Shown here: positions 6,493-15,195 of the stretch, in pieces
How the letters are laid out: each line of letters starts with the position of its first letter
Numbering within the stretch: the stretch's first letter is position 1
Assembly: GCA_023230425.1 (NCBI GenBank)
Contig: JALNXI010000001.1
Coordinates: 1 to 43,478, forward strand
DNA from: Methanoculleus sp.
GTDB lineage: Archaea; Halobacteriota; Methanomicrobia; Methanomicrobiales; Methanoculleaceae
Length of the DNA: 43,478 nucleotides
Direction: 5' to 3'
Program-made: the position numbers and the translations under genes
Notes under the pieces: generated by a model
Told to the model about the DNA's origin: nothing
What the model saw: the letters and a program-made list of their open reading frames with translations, nothing else
Databases searched by the model: none

Positions 6493-9114
6493 ATGACCGA
6501 CGGACCGACCCCGGCAATGCGACAGTACTACTCAGCGAAGGCCCGGTACCCCGATGCCATCCTCTTCTTCAGGATGGGAGACTTCTACGAGACCTTCGGC
6601 GAGGACGCCGGCGTGGTGGCCCGGGAACTCGACATCACCCTGACGGCCCGGGGCAGGGATAAGAACGGCGACCGTATGCCGCTTGCGGGAGTCCCCCACC
6701 ATGCGGCTGACGCCTACATTGCCCGCCTGGTGAATAAAGGCTACAAGGTGGTGATCTGCGACCAGGTAGAGGACCCGAAGACCGCGAAAGGCGTGGTGAA
6801 GCGGGACGTCACGAGGGTGATCACCCCCGGGACGCTGATCGACTCATCGATGCTCGGCTCTCCAGGGGCCCAGTACCTGATGGCGGTCGCCCCCGCCCGG
6901 AAGGATACCTTCGGCCTCGCGTTCCTGGACGTCTCCACCGGCGAGTTCTTCGTATCCTCCGGGAGCGGCGGGGGCGACTACGCCGATATTATATCGGAGG
7001 TGGTCAGGCACCGGCCGTCGGAGGTGATCGTCCCGGAGAGCCTCGCCGAAGGACTACCCGGCCGGCTCAAAACCCTCGGGGTGACGGTGAGCCGCTACCG
7101 CGACGACGCCTTCGACCCCGATACAGCGTATACCCGCCTCTGCGAGCAGTTCGGGACGGCGACGCTCGACGGCTACGGGTGCGCCGATATGACGGGAGCG
7201 GTTACTGCCGCCGGGGCGGCGCTCCGCTACGCCCAGGAGACCCAGCAGTCGCCCCTCTCCCATATATCGGGGCTTGCAACGAGGATCCCGTCAGGGAACA
7301 TGGTGCTTGACGCGATCACCCTCCGGAACCTGGAGATCACGACGAGCATCCGGGGTGAAGGCGATGGGAGCACCCTTCTCTCCGCGCTCGATGCCACAAA
7401 GACATCGATGGGGAGCCGGACGATGCGATCGTTCCTGATCAGCCCGCTCATCGGGAAGAAGGCCATCGAGAAGAGGCTTGATTCGGTGGAGTGGCTCGTC
7501 GACCGCGCGCTCGATCGGCAGGAACTCCGGGGAGCCCTCGGCGATTTCGCCGACATCGAGCGGATAGCAGGGAGGATTGCCTACGGGAACGCCGGTCCCC
7601 GGGATCTGGCGACGCTCCGGGATTCGCTTGAGCGTATACCGGACGTAAAAGTGCTCTTCCCGGGCGACGCCCCGGCCCTGGTCCGCGAGGCCCTCGATGC
7701 GATGAGCGACCATGCCCGGGTCACGGACCTCGTCGGGCGGGCGATCGTGGACGACCCCCCGGCACGCGCGTTGGCCGGAGGGATGATCCGCGAGGGGTTC
7801 AACGGGAAACTCGACGAACTCCGGCACCTTGCGACATCCGGGAAAGACTGGATCGCGGAGTTCCAGCAGCAGGAACGGGAGAGAACCGGGATCAAGTCCC
7901 TTAAGATTGGGTACAACCGGGTCTTCGGCTACTACATCGAGGTGACGAGACCGAACCTGCACCTGGTGCCGCCGGAGTACGAGCGCCGGCAGACAACCGC
8001 GAACGGCGAGCGCTACACGATACCCGACCTCAAGGAGAAGGAGGCGATGATCGCCACCGCCGAAGAGCGCCTTGGGGCACTCGAGGCGGAGATCTACACC
8101 GAACTCGTTCGGACACTCTCGGCGGACGTCCCCGACCTGCAGGCGACCGCCCGGGCGGTTGGGCTGCTTGACGTCTACGCGGCCCTCGCCGAGGTCGCCG
8201 CCCGTTACGGCTACTCCCGCCCGGTGATCGAGGAGAGCGGCCGGATCATCATCAGGGACGGGCGTCACCCGGTGGTGGAGCGGCACCTCCCGGTGCCGTT
8301 CGTCCCGAACGACACGGACCTTGACGGCTCCGCCGACCAGATAACGATCATCACGGGAGCGAATATGGCGGGCAAGTCCACCTACATGCGGGCGGTGGCG
8401 CTCTGCTGCATCATGGCCCAGATGGGGAGTTTCGTCCCGGCCCGCCACGCTACCATCGGGATTGTGGATCGGGTCTTCACCCGGGTGGGGGCTTTTGACG
8501 ACCTTGCCTCAGGGCAGTCGACGTTCATGGTCGAGATGCTGGAACTCGCAAACATCTTAAACAACGCAACCCCGCAGAGCCTCGTGATCCTCGACGAGAT
8601 CGGGCGGGGCACGAGCACGCTCGACGGGTGCGCGATCGCCCGGGCGGTGGTGGAATTCCTGCACGGGAGAGCGGTTGCCGGGCCCCGGACCCTCTTTGCG
8701 ACCCACTTCCACGACCTGATAGACCTTGAAGGGGCACTCAAGCGAGTGAAGAACTTCCACTTCGCCGTGAAGGATACCGGGGACGATGTCGTCTTCCTCA
8801 GGAAGATCATCCCCGGCGCAACCGACAAGAGTTACGGCGTCCACGTGGCGCACCTTGCCGGCATACCGAAGAAGGTGACCGATCGGGCGATGGCGCTCCT
8901 GAAGGAGGCGGCGGCACGGGAGTACTCAGGCGGCCCGCGGGCCCCCCGCTACACCCAGATGCTCCTCGTCGACCCCGGCGAGGGAGTCGTGGAGGAGAAC
9001 CCGGCGGTCGAAGAACTCAGGAGCCTGAACCCGGATGAGATGACGCCGATTGATGCGTTAAACGCCCTCTGCCGGCTCCGGAAACTCGCAAACGGGGAGG
9101 GGGGAGAACGATGA
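6493..9114 (+). CDS. mutS: DNA mismatch repair protein MutS
   Basis: An 873-residue bacterial-type MutS1 that recognises base mismatches and small loops. The N-terminal domain has FYE at residues 31-33, containing the Phe and Glu that insert at the mismatch. The core and clamp domains follow. The C-terminal ABC-type ATPase has the Walker A motif GANMAGKST at about 622-630, a signature FMVEMLELANIL, and Walker B/D-loop LVILDEIGRGTSTLDG near 697-712. The length matches bacterial MutS. The ATG at 6493 follows gggagaagcg, a plausible ribosome-binding site. Its last 4 bp overlap mutL (ATGA), so the two are co-translated. MutS1/MutL occur in Methanomicrobia and halophiles but in few other archaea, and are widely viewed as gained from bacteria. 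Confidence 0.97.
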   Translation: MTDGPTPAMRQYYSAKARYPDAILFFRMGDFYETFGEDAGVVARELDITLTARGRDKNGDRMPLAGVPHHAADAYIARLVNKGYKVVICDQVEDPKTAKGVVKRDVTRVITPGTLIDSSMLGSPGAQYLMAVAPARKDTFGLAFLDVSTGEFFVSSGSGGGDYADIISEVVRHRPSEVIVPESLAEGLPGRLKTLGVTVSRYRDDAFDPDTAYTRLCEQFGTATLDGYGCADMTGAVTAAGAALRYAQETQQSPLSHISGLATRIPSGNMVLDAITLRNLEITTSIRGEGDGSTLLSALDATKTSMGSRTMRSFLISPLIGKKAIEKRLDSVEWLVDRALDRQELRGALGDFADIERIAGRIAYGNAGPRDLATLRDSLERIPDVKVLFPGDAPALVREALDAMSDHARVTDLVGRAIVDDPPARALAGGMIREGFNGKLDELRHLATSGKDWIAEFQQQERERTGIKSLKIGYNRVFGYYIEVTRPNLHLVPPEYERRQTTANGERYTIPDLKEKEAMIATAEERLGALEAEIYTELVRTLSADVPDLQATARAVGLLDVYAALAEVAARYGYSRPVIEESGRIIIRDGRHPVVERHLPVPFVPNDTDLDGSADQITIITGANMAGKSTYMRAVALCCIMAQMGSFVPARHATIGIVDRVFTRVGAFDDLASGQSTFMVEMLELANILNNATPQSLVILDEIGRGTSTLDGCAIARAVVEFLHGRAVAGPRTLFATHFHDLIDLEGALKRVKNFHFAVKDTGDDVVFLRKIIPGATDKSYGVHVAHLAGIPKKVTDRAMALLKEAAAREYSGGPRAPRYTQMLLVDPGEGVVEENPAVEELRSLNPDEMTPIDALNALCRLRKLANGEGGER

Positions 9115-10865
9115 CGGAGATACGGGTCCTCGACCCCGACACGGTCAACCAGATCGCCGCAGGCGAGGTCGTGGAGCGGCCGGCATCGGTGGTGAAGGAA
9201 CTCCTGGAGAACGCCGTCGACGCAGGCTCGACGAGCATCCTCATCGACGTCTCCTCAGACCTTGCCGGGATCACGAAGATCCGGGTGACCGATGACGGTG
9301 CGGGCATGACGCCGGAGGAGGCGGCGCTCGCGTTCCACCCTCATGCAACGAGCAAGATCCGGGATATCGCCGACCTCTCCTCCATCCGCACCCTGGGGTT
9401 CCGGGGAGAGGCGCTTGCAAGCATCGCCGCCGTCGCGGAGGTGACCCTGGTCACCCGGCCACAGGAAGCCGGGGCGCTCGCCGGCACCCGGTTGAGGGTC
9501 AGGGGCGGCGAGGTCGTGGAGAAGGGCGATGTCGGGGCACCGGAGGGGACGACGGTCATCGTGGAGCACCTCTTCTACAACACCCCCGCCCGCCGGAAGT
9601 TCTTAAAGAGCAGGAACACCGAGCTCGCCCACCTCTACGGGGTTGTGGAGAACCTGGCCCTCGCGCACGGCGAGGTCGCCTTCCGGGTGGTGCACAACGG
9701 GAAGGAGCGGATGGCGACCCAGCGGTCGGGAGGGCTCAAAAACGCCGTCGCCGGACTCTACGGTGCGGACCTTGCCCGGTCGCTCGTCCCCGTCGAGGGA
9801 AGGCTCTCCTTCCTCCGCATCAGCGGCTACGTCTCCCGCCCGTCGGAGAGCAGGGGAAACCCGTCACAGGTGGTCATCAGCATCAATGGAAGAAGCATCA
9901 CCTCCCGGCAGGTCACAGCCGCCGTCCGGGAAGGCTACGGCACCCTCCTCCCAAAAGACCGCTACCCGGTGGCATTCATCGACCTCTCGATCGACACCGA
10001 CCTCGTGGACGTCAACGTCCACCCGACGAAAAGGGAGGTCCGCCTCTCCCGGGAGCGGGAGATCCTCCCGGCGATTGCGGCCGCTGTCTCGGAGGCGCTC
10101 GCCGGGCACGACCTTGCCCGTGAACCGGCACCGGAGCCGGTGCAGCAGCAGATTGTCCCCCCTGGACCGGAACCGGGAGAGGTTCCGGTGGTCGGCGAAC
10201 TCGAAGCGCCCTACGCGGCGGGGCACCGGGGACTCGCCCTCTCCGACCGGCAGCTGCGCAGGACGGAGGCAGAGGGCACGGAGAATCTCCTCCCGGCGAT
10301 GGAGCCCTTCGGGCAGGTGGCGGCGACCTACATCGTGGCAGAGGGAGCCGACGGCACCCTCTACCTCGTCGACCAGCACGCGGCCCACGAGCGGGTCCTC
10401 TACGATCAGGTCGTGGAGCAGCGCGATGCGGAAGCGGGGTCCCAGGAACTGATCATGCCCGTCGTCCTCTCGTTCCCCCCGAAGGAATCAGCCGCGCTCC
10501 GCGACGCCATCCCGCTCCTCGCAGGCGAGGGGTTCGTGGTGGAGGAGTTCGGCCGGGACACCTTCGCCGTCCGGGCGGTGCCCGTCGCCCTCGGTGCACT
10601 CGAGGACCTTGAGAAGGTCAGGGAGACGATCGCCGACCTCCTCGCCGATGAGTCCCGCACCACCCCCGACCGCCGGGAGGCGGTCACCTGCATCGTCGCC
10701 TGCAGGGGCGCGGTGAAGGCCGGCGCCCTTCTCACGCACGACCAGCAGAAACGACTCCTCGCACAGCTCGCCCGGACGAAGACCCCCTGGACATGCCCGC
10801 ACGGGAGGCCGACGGTGGTGGCGTTCGATAAGCGGAAACTCGACGGTATATTCCGGCGCGGGTAA
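9111..10865 (+). CDS. mutL: DNA mismatch repair protein MutL
   Basis: A 584-residue GHKL ATPase and partner of MutS. The N-terminal ATPase shows ENAVDAG (about 33-39), DDGAGM and GFRGEAL. A Pro/Glu-rich linker (about 335-400) leads to the dimerisation/endonuclease domain. That domain has DQHAAHERVLYD, close to the endonuclease motif DQHA(X)2E(X)4E but with Asp in the last position, plus ACRGAVKAG and CPHGRP, which complete the metal site in incising MutL proteins. This suggests a nicking MutL, consistent with lack of a MutH gene here. It overlaps mutS by 4 bp and ends TAA at 10863-10865. Confidence 0.96.
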   Translation: MTEIRVLDPDTVNQIAAGEVVERPASVVKELLENAVDAGSTSILIDVSSDLAGITKIRVTDDGAGMTPEEAALAFHPHATSKIRDIADLSSIRTLGFRGEALASIAAVAEVTLVTRPQEAGALAGTRLRVRGGEVVEKGDVGAPEGTTVIVEHLFYNTPARRKFLKSRNTELAHLYGVVENLALAHGEVAFRVVHNGKERMATQRSGGLKNAVAGLYGADLARSLVPVEGRLSFLRISGYVSRPSESRGNPSQVVISINGRSITSRQVTAAVREGYGTLLPKDRYPVAFIDLSIDTDLVDVNVHPTKREVRLSREREILPAIAAAVSEALAGHDLAREPAPEPVQQQIVPPGPEPGEVPVVGELEAPYAAGHRGLALSDRQLRRTEAEGTENLLPAMEPFGQVAATYIVAEGADGTLYLVDQHAAHERVLYDQVVEQRDAEAGSQELIMPVVLSFPPKESAALRDAIPLLAGEGFVVEEFGRDTFAVRAVPVALGALEDLEKVRETIADLLADESRTTPDRREAVTCIVACRGAVKAGALLTHDQQKRLLAQLARTKTPWTCPHGRPTVVAFDKRKLDGIFRRG

Positions 10866-10997
10866 GGGCACCGGCCGGCCGGTATAGACCCCGGCATAAA
10901 TATCGCATATAATCGATTATTTTTGCAATCCTCTCGAATTTTCAGGCGTTCGTGGCCAAATCCCGTATCATAATGGATTTATTCTCCGGGGATCAGA

Positions 10998-11216
10998 ATG
11001 GCTATACGTCACAGAGGGACTCACCCGCTGCAGATGACAGGACTGAACCATGTGACACTACTCCAGCAGATCCGCCTCTGGATGAAGACCCGGAGTGGAG
11101 GGAAGCAGTTTCACGACAGTGAGAACGACTCAGTCATCGAACTGTACTTCGATATCTCCCCTGAAGCGACCCTCCCTCCGGATACCCCGGAGATCCCGCT
11201 GGAGAAGAGCAGGTGA
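10998..11216 (+). CDS. Small hypothetical protein
   Basis: A possible 72-residue protein beginning MAIRHRG and ending PEIPLEKSR. The middle part is an amphipathic, basic stretch (LLQQIRLWMKTR) followed by an acidic, Pro-rich tail. No family is recognised. From about codon 20 onward third positions favour G/C as in neighbouring genes, which supports coding. The upstream 130 bp is AT-rich (cgcatataatcgattattttt), fitting a promoter, and cgggg sits about 8 nt before the ATG as a weak ribosome-binding site. It could equally be a chance frame in the spacer after mutL. Confidence 0.4.
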   Translation: MAIRHRGTHPLQMTGLNHVTLLQQIRLWMKTRSGGKQFHDSENDSVIELYFDISPEATLPPDTPEIPLEKSR

Positions 11217-11427
11217 CGGGGAACCCCCAGAAACGCCCTACCGAATGAATCGCCTCTCGATTCCAGACCACACACCACCCCACCACCTATTTTTGAGAAC
11301 GCTCTTCCTCCCGGCCCGAGCGGGGGTTTCATCCCCGGTGCCCCCCGTGACTATCATGGAGATTATGGGTGTCCGGGAGGATTGCACAGAGAAGAGGCGA
11401 CGCTCCTCCCCGGGAAGAGAAATATTG

Positions 11428-11655
11428 ATGGACGACGACTGCCGCCGGGACGGAGGGTGGTCCGGCTGTGAGATGCACGACCTCGGGGACGGGGACTACG
11501 GGAAGTGCGACTACACAGGCAGGCAGCAGGAGTGCCCGCACTCCTTGATCCTGAAGCGCTGTGGAGAGAGAGGAGGGTTGCGGCGCGGCCGGAAAAAAGC
11601 GGGTGGTCAGATGAACCGAAATGATTCCGCTACCGGAGCCGCATCGGCGTTGTAA
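11428..11655 (+). CDS. Small cysteine-rich hypothetical protein
   Basis: A possible 75-residue protein with five cysteines in its first 46 residues, spaced C-x8-C-x12-C-x8-C-x8-C. The first part is acidic and Gly-rich (DLGDGDYGKCDYTG) and the tail is basic. The spacing could suit a metal site or disulfides; no family is recognised. The codons up to the last Cys are strongly G/C-ending and look coding; ggaagaga lies about 8-14 nt upstream of the ATG. The frame is open upstream to 11095, with other starts at 11356 and 11365. The last 49 bp overlap, tail to tail, the minus-strand gene ending at 11607, so either this stop is the true one with an overlap or the frame is not real. Confidence 0.42.
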   Translation: MDDDCRRDGGWSGCEMHDLGDGDYGKCDYTGRQQECPHSLILKRCGERGGLRRGRKKAGGQMNRNDSATGAASAL

Positions 11656-12212
11656 ACATCGTACTCCGCGGGGAAAACCGTGTGCATGACCGAGTAGACG
11701 GTGTCGCCCCTGGCGGCGTAGCGGATGACGAAGGTGTACCGGTCGTCCTCGACGATAGGGACGGAGAAGACAGACTCGTACGCCGGAATACCGTCAAGGT
11801 GGGTTCTATCTGTCGAGACCCATTCGGCCCCGATACCGGCCTTGAGGTCCTTCGCGTAGGACGCATTCAGTTCTTCAAGGATCTCCTCGTCAGTGGTGTT
11901 CTCGTCCGGGAGCGGGATCGTGTTGACGCGGACCTCCTCATGCTTCACCGGTGAGGAGAACCATACGCTCTCCCCGGACTCGGTGAAGAACCAGCCCTCC
12001 GGGCAGGTGACGGCATAGCCGTAGGTGGTGTTGATGTAGGTGCCGTTCCCGGGAACGGGCGCCGGAGTCGGTGTCGGGATCGGAGCGGGTTCGCCCGCTT
12101 CCGGGTCGGATGGGGGCGGCTGCGGTGAGGAGAGAGACGGCAGCAGAACCACCAGGACCGCGGCGAGAGCGACCACAAGAACCCCGATGATCAGCATTCT
12201 CTGCGGTTTCAT
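11607..12212 (-). CDS. Membrane-anchored PsbP-like protein
   Basis: A 201-residue protein with an N-terminal membrane segment (about residues 7-28, LIIGVLVVALAAVLVVLL), a Pro/Thr-rich spacer (PIPTPTPAPVPG, about 44-55), and a globular outer domain. That domain begins GTYINTTYGYAVTCPEGWFF and ends VAESFRFI, a layout typical of PsbP-like/MOG1 domains that occur as single modules in many methanogen surface proteins; the match is by pattern and moderate. Function is unknown. A TATA-like tatttat at about 12241-12249 lies some 30 nt before the ATG, giving a very short leader. The next upstream gene, 132 bp away on the same strand, is the Lon-like protease. Confidence 0.75.
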   Translation of the reverse strand: MKPQRMLIIGVLVVALAAVLVVLLPSLSSPQPPPSDPEAGEPAPIPTPTPAPVPGNGTYINTTYGYAVTCPEGWFFTESGESVWFSSPVKHEEVRVNTIPLPDENTTDEEILEELNASYAKDLKAGIGAEWVSTDRTHLDGIPAYESVFSVPIVEDDRYTFVIRYAARGDTVYSVMHTVFPAEYDVYNADAAPVAESFRFI

Positions 12213-12344
12213 AGTATCCAGATACGTGGCCCGGGAGGCAATAAATACCCTTCACCTCAACGAGCCAGACAAGCCGTTTCGGCCAGGTGGATGGTATATC
12301 GCCCGGAATACCGCCCCGGTTGTCGCGCCGGGACACCCGGGAGG

Positions 12345-13208
12345 TCAGAGGGCTGTGGTGACCGGGGTCGCCACGGGAGCACGGACGTCGGCGAGCAGAT
12401 CGTCCAGGGTATCCGCGTACTCCACCCGGATACCGAAAATCTCCTCGATATAGTTCTTCGTGTCCACGACGACCGGCCGCTGCCGGGCTATCCGGAGCCC
12501 GCCGAACGATCGGGCCTCCTCCTGGTAGCTGATAACCTTGTTGTTCTCCGCCGGGAGGATCAGGAGCATCTTCCCACTCGCCGCAGCGGCCTCAGCCTTC
12601 TCGAGGATACCCCCGACCGGGCCGATGCTTCCGTCTTCATTGATGGTTCCGGTCACGGTCACGCTCTCGTTGAGTGGGAAGCCTTCCAGCACCGAGAGGA
12701 GCAGCGTGGTCATCAGCGCTCCCGCACTGGGGCCATCGATCTCGGAGACCTCGTCCGGGCCCTGGATGCTGAATATGATGTCGCTCTCCGCGAGGTCGAC
12801 GCGGGAGTGGTTGGCGGCGAGGGTGACCGCAAGGTTCGCGGCATCCTGGAAGACTATCCCCATCAGGGGTGTCGTCTGGACGAGCACCCTTCCTCTCCCG
12901 GGCACGACCTCGACCGAGACGTTCACCATTGCCCCCTCTTCAGTCACCCTGTTAGCGGCAAAGGGGCCGCCCCGGTCGACCTCGACCTTCTGGAGGATAA
13001 CCGGCACCTGCATGGAGGCCGCATCCCCGGCCCCCGCTTCCCTCACCCGGGGGGCCGGGGTCGTGACCGGCCTCGCATCCTCACCCGGGGGAAGAGAGAG
13101 AGCCCGGGCGGGGTCGTCCCCCGGGACAAGGACGACAGCCAGGAGGAAGACGTTCATGATGAACGAGAGAATGAACAGAATCGCCAGGGTCTTCTCCTGT
13201 ATGCGCAT
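12345..13208 (-). CDS. Membrane-anchored Lon-like (S16) serine protease
   Basis: A 287-residue protein with one N-terminal membrane segment (about 8-28) and a C-terminal Lon proteolytic domain without the AAA+ ATPase. The catalytic Ser is in DGPSAGALMTTLL (Ser161) and the Lys in GPVGGILEKA (Lys204); the 43-residue spacing equals that of the Ser/Lys dyad in E. coli Lon (679/722). TGTINEDGSIGPVGG between them is also characteristic. With the N-terminus as anchor, the protease domain probably faces outward, where no ATP-driven unfolding is available, so it may act on unfolded or membrane proteins (inference). A TATA-like gtatatatc at about 13236-13244 gives a near-leaderless mRNA. Confidence 0.88.
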   Translation of the reverse strand: MRIQEKTLAILFILSFIMNVFLLAVVLVPGDDPARALSLPPGEDARPVTTPAPRVREAGAGDAASMQVPVILQKVEVDRGGPFAANRVTEEGAMVNVSVEVVPGRGRVLVQTTPLMGIVFQDAANLAVTLAANHSRVDLAESDIIFSIQGPDEVSEIDGPSAGALMTTLLLSVLEGFPLNESVTVTGTINEDGSIGPVGGILEKAEAAAASGKMLLILPAENNKVISYQEEARSFGGLRIARQRPVVVDTKNYIEEIFGIRVEYADTLDDLLADVRAPVATPVTTAL

Positions 13209-13340
13209 ACGCTTGCTCGCATACCATTCAGTCAGATATATACCTTTCCGAAGGGTGTACCGAGGCGGGTCTCCTCCCCCGGCAGGACCAGGGGCTCCTT
13301 ATGGAGTCTGTTGAAAAGAGGTTGTGAGAAATTCTCTGGA

Positions 13341-14717
13341 TTAATTTTCCCCGCCGAGATCCAGTTTCTTTGTCTTCCAGGTTCCCTGCCTGTAGAAGAA
13401 CAGATCACACAGGAACACCACCACGGTGCCGCAGACCACCGCGAACCAGATGGACTGCAGCGGCAGGTCCATCGCCACAAAGATCGCAGCAAGACCCACC
13501 TGCACGATCAACTGTCCCGCGATCGCCGCGTACATGCCGGGTCTCGTCATCCCCGCACCGTTCATCGCAAATCCCATCGTCATCGCCATAGCTATCACGA
13601 AATACGACAATGGGATGATCTGCATAAACAGGATGCCGTGTGCAAGCGACTCGCCTGTCGCGCCGAAGAACGCCAGGAGATACTTCGCAAACAGCAGATA
13701 CAGGATACCCACAACCGCCATAAACGACGCATTCACGATCATCGCAATCCTGACCGCTCTCTCCGCTCTCTCCACTTTTCCCGCTCCCAGATTCTGCCCG
13801 ACCATCACCGCGACTCCCGTGCAGAGCCCCATCACGAAGACCAGGCCCAGCATATCCAGACGCTGGCAGATGCCGTATGCTGCCACCGCTGTCGTGCCGT
13901 ACAGTGCTACGATCGCTGTCATCCCCAGGAACGCAAAACTCCTGACCCCGCTCTGTACCGCCGATGGTATCGTGACCTTCACGATATCTTTTATCAGCCG
14001 CGGTTCAAACGTCCATTTCTTCGGGAACCTGACCGGTCCGTTCTTTCTGGACGGCAGGAGATACATCACCCCGATCAGAAGCAGCACGCCGGTCGTACGC
14101 GATGTAAGGGACGCATACGCAGATCCGGCTATTCCGAATACCGGGAAACCGCCAAGACCCATGATCAGTGTCGGGTTCAGAATAATGTTCACAATGTTCA
14201 CTGCGACCATCACAAACATCGGTGTTCTGGAATCTCCAGTACTCTGGAACACGGTCGTCAGGATCATCAGCGTGACAAACACGAACATTCCTATCAGCAT
14301 CGGGGAAAGGAAGCGTGCCCCCTCCGCTGCAACCTCGGGATCAGCTCCAAGGATCAGGAGAAGGTCCTGTGACCAGAACATACCGATGACCGCAAGGACC
14401 ACCGAGAAGGCGAGTGCCAGATAAAGCGAATGCGAAAGGATCACCGGGATGCGCTCAAACCGCTCTGACCCGTACGCACGCGACACGAATGCGGCAGTTG
14501 CCGTCACGGTCCCGAAGATCACTGTTGTGAGCACCAGTATGATGGATATGCTCATCGCTCCGCCGGCAATCGAAACGTCGCCAAGTTTGCCGATAAAATA
14601 CATATCCACCACCTCCAGGATGCTCGCGAGGAGATTACTGATGATGATCGGAAGAGCCACTATCAAAAGGCCTTTTCCGACCGGTCCCTCGGTGAGGAAA
14701 TTATTGGAATATTGCAT
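13341..14717 (-). CDS. MATE family efflux transporter
   Basis: A 458-residue integral membrane protein with about twelve hydrophobic segments in two homologous halves, typical of MATE (NorM/DinF-like) antiporters that export drugs or metabolites using Na+ or H+ gradients. It opens NNFLTEGPVGKGLLIVALPIIISNLLAS and contains the recurring pattern of helix-breaking Pro and small residues (GSAYASLTSR, QNLGAGKVERA). The ATG at 14717 is preferred over a TTG six bases upstream because a TATA box at about 14738-14746 lies 25 nt before it. Codons are less G/C-ending than in the leu and mut genes (more AAA, CTT, AAT), which hints at acquisition from another lineage. The substrate cannot be told from sequence. 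Confidence 0.9.
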   Translation of the reverse strand: MQYSNNFLTEGPVGKGLLIVALPIIISNLLASILEVVDMYFIGKLGDVSIAGGAMSISIILVLTTVIFGTVTATAAFVSRAYGSERFERIPVILSHSLYLALAFSVVLAVIGMFWSQDLLLILGADPEVAAEGARFLSPMLIGMFVFVTLMILTTVFQSTGDSRTPMFVMVAVNIVNIILNPTLIMGLGGFPVFGIAGSAYASLTSRTTGVLLLIGVMYLLPSRKNGPVRFPKKWTFEPRLIKDIVKVTIPSAVQSGVRSFAFLGMTAIVALYGTTAVAAYGICQRLDMLGLVFVMGLCTGVAVMVGQNLGAGKVERAERAVRIAMIVNASFMAVVGILYLLFAKYLLAFFGATGESLAHGILFMQIIPLSYFVIAMAMTMGFAMNGAGMTRPGMYAAIAGQLIVQVGLAAIFVAMDLPLQSIWFAVVCGTVVVFLCDLFFYRQGTWKTKKLDLGGEN

Positions 14718-14737
14718 CGTCAAGGTATCACATATAA

Positions 14738-14746
14738 AATGAAGTG
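14738..14746 (-). promoter_or_regulatory. TATA box of the MATE gene
   Basis: On the minus strand the sequence tttatatgt lies in an AT-rich region about 25 nt before the ATG at 14717. The spacing fits a leaderless transcript and decides between the two candidate starts. Confidence 0.6.
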
Positions 14747-14849
14747 AAAGATGATAAAGCTTAATCGGTTATTTTTACTGTAATTTTCCCGTAGATCCAC
14801 AAAGTAAGACCGACCCGGCGTTCAAACTGATTATTGGAAACACTCGGGT

Positions 14850-15165
14850 CTACGGAGGAAAATGGGGAGTGGTTGTATCTGAGGTTGTCCCTCCCCCGCG
14901 TGGCGCTACCCGGTGGAGAGCTGCTTCAACATCCCGGCCTCTGTTACGGCCGAGATAAGTGCTCCGAGCAGGGTCTACCGGAGGTTCGCAGACCCTTTTG
15001 GGGACAACCTCTTGCACTTGTGCCGTCACGGCACTGGATCGGCACCTGACCACCCCAATCCAGGGAAGCCTCACGCAATCCGACCCGTTCCAGGCCCTGG
15101 GGAATTGGTGCGGGTACCCAGAAAGGGATCATGCAGGTTTTTCCCTTGCATTCAAATAGGTTCAT
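14850..15165 (-). pseudogene. Possible remnant of an IS605-type tnpB 3' end
   Basis: Between the MATE gene and the cysteine-cluster gene lies about 470 bp without a good gene. On the minus strand one frame ends EAGMLKQLSTG followed by a stop (about 14917-14950), which resembles the variable C-terminal tails of IS200/IS605 TnpB proteins in archaea (EAGxxKQE-type endings). Upstream, other frames are open but interrupted, with pieces such as GLERVGLREASLDWGG, as expected for a frameshifted relic. No zinc-ribbon or catalytic motifs are left. The call rests on tail similarity alone and is tentative; the alternative is ordinary noncoding spacer. Confidence 0.3.
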
Positions 15166-15180
15166 CCACTAACGGTAATC

Positions 15181-15187
15181 AGGAAGG
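15181..15187 (+). promoter_or_regulatory. Ribosome-binding site fixing a CTG start
   Basis: The sequence aggaagg complements the 3' end of archaeal 16S rRNA and ends 8 nt before the CTG at 15196. No ATG, GTG or TTG exists in this frame until 15322, beyond the conserved cysteine motif, so this site supports an unusual start codon for the next gene. Confidence 0.5.
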
Positions 15188-15195
15188 TTGTTTTC

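Noticed and set aside
4895..6496. A 533-codon plus-strand frame across leuC and the start of leuD
   Set aside because: Antisense shadow of leuC, whose aconitase motifs and cluster cysteines are clear. The shadow has no recognisable motif.
12291..14372. A 693-codon open frame on the plus strand
   Set aside because: It runs antisense through the Lon-like protease and MATE genes, both of which have clear family motifs on the minus strand. Long antisense frames are expected in GC-rich coding DNA; its translation is low-complexity and His/Arg-rich.
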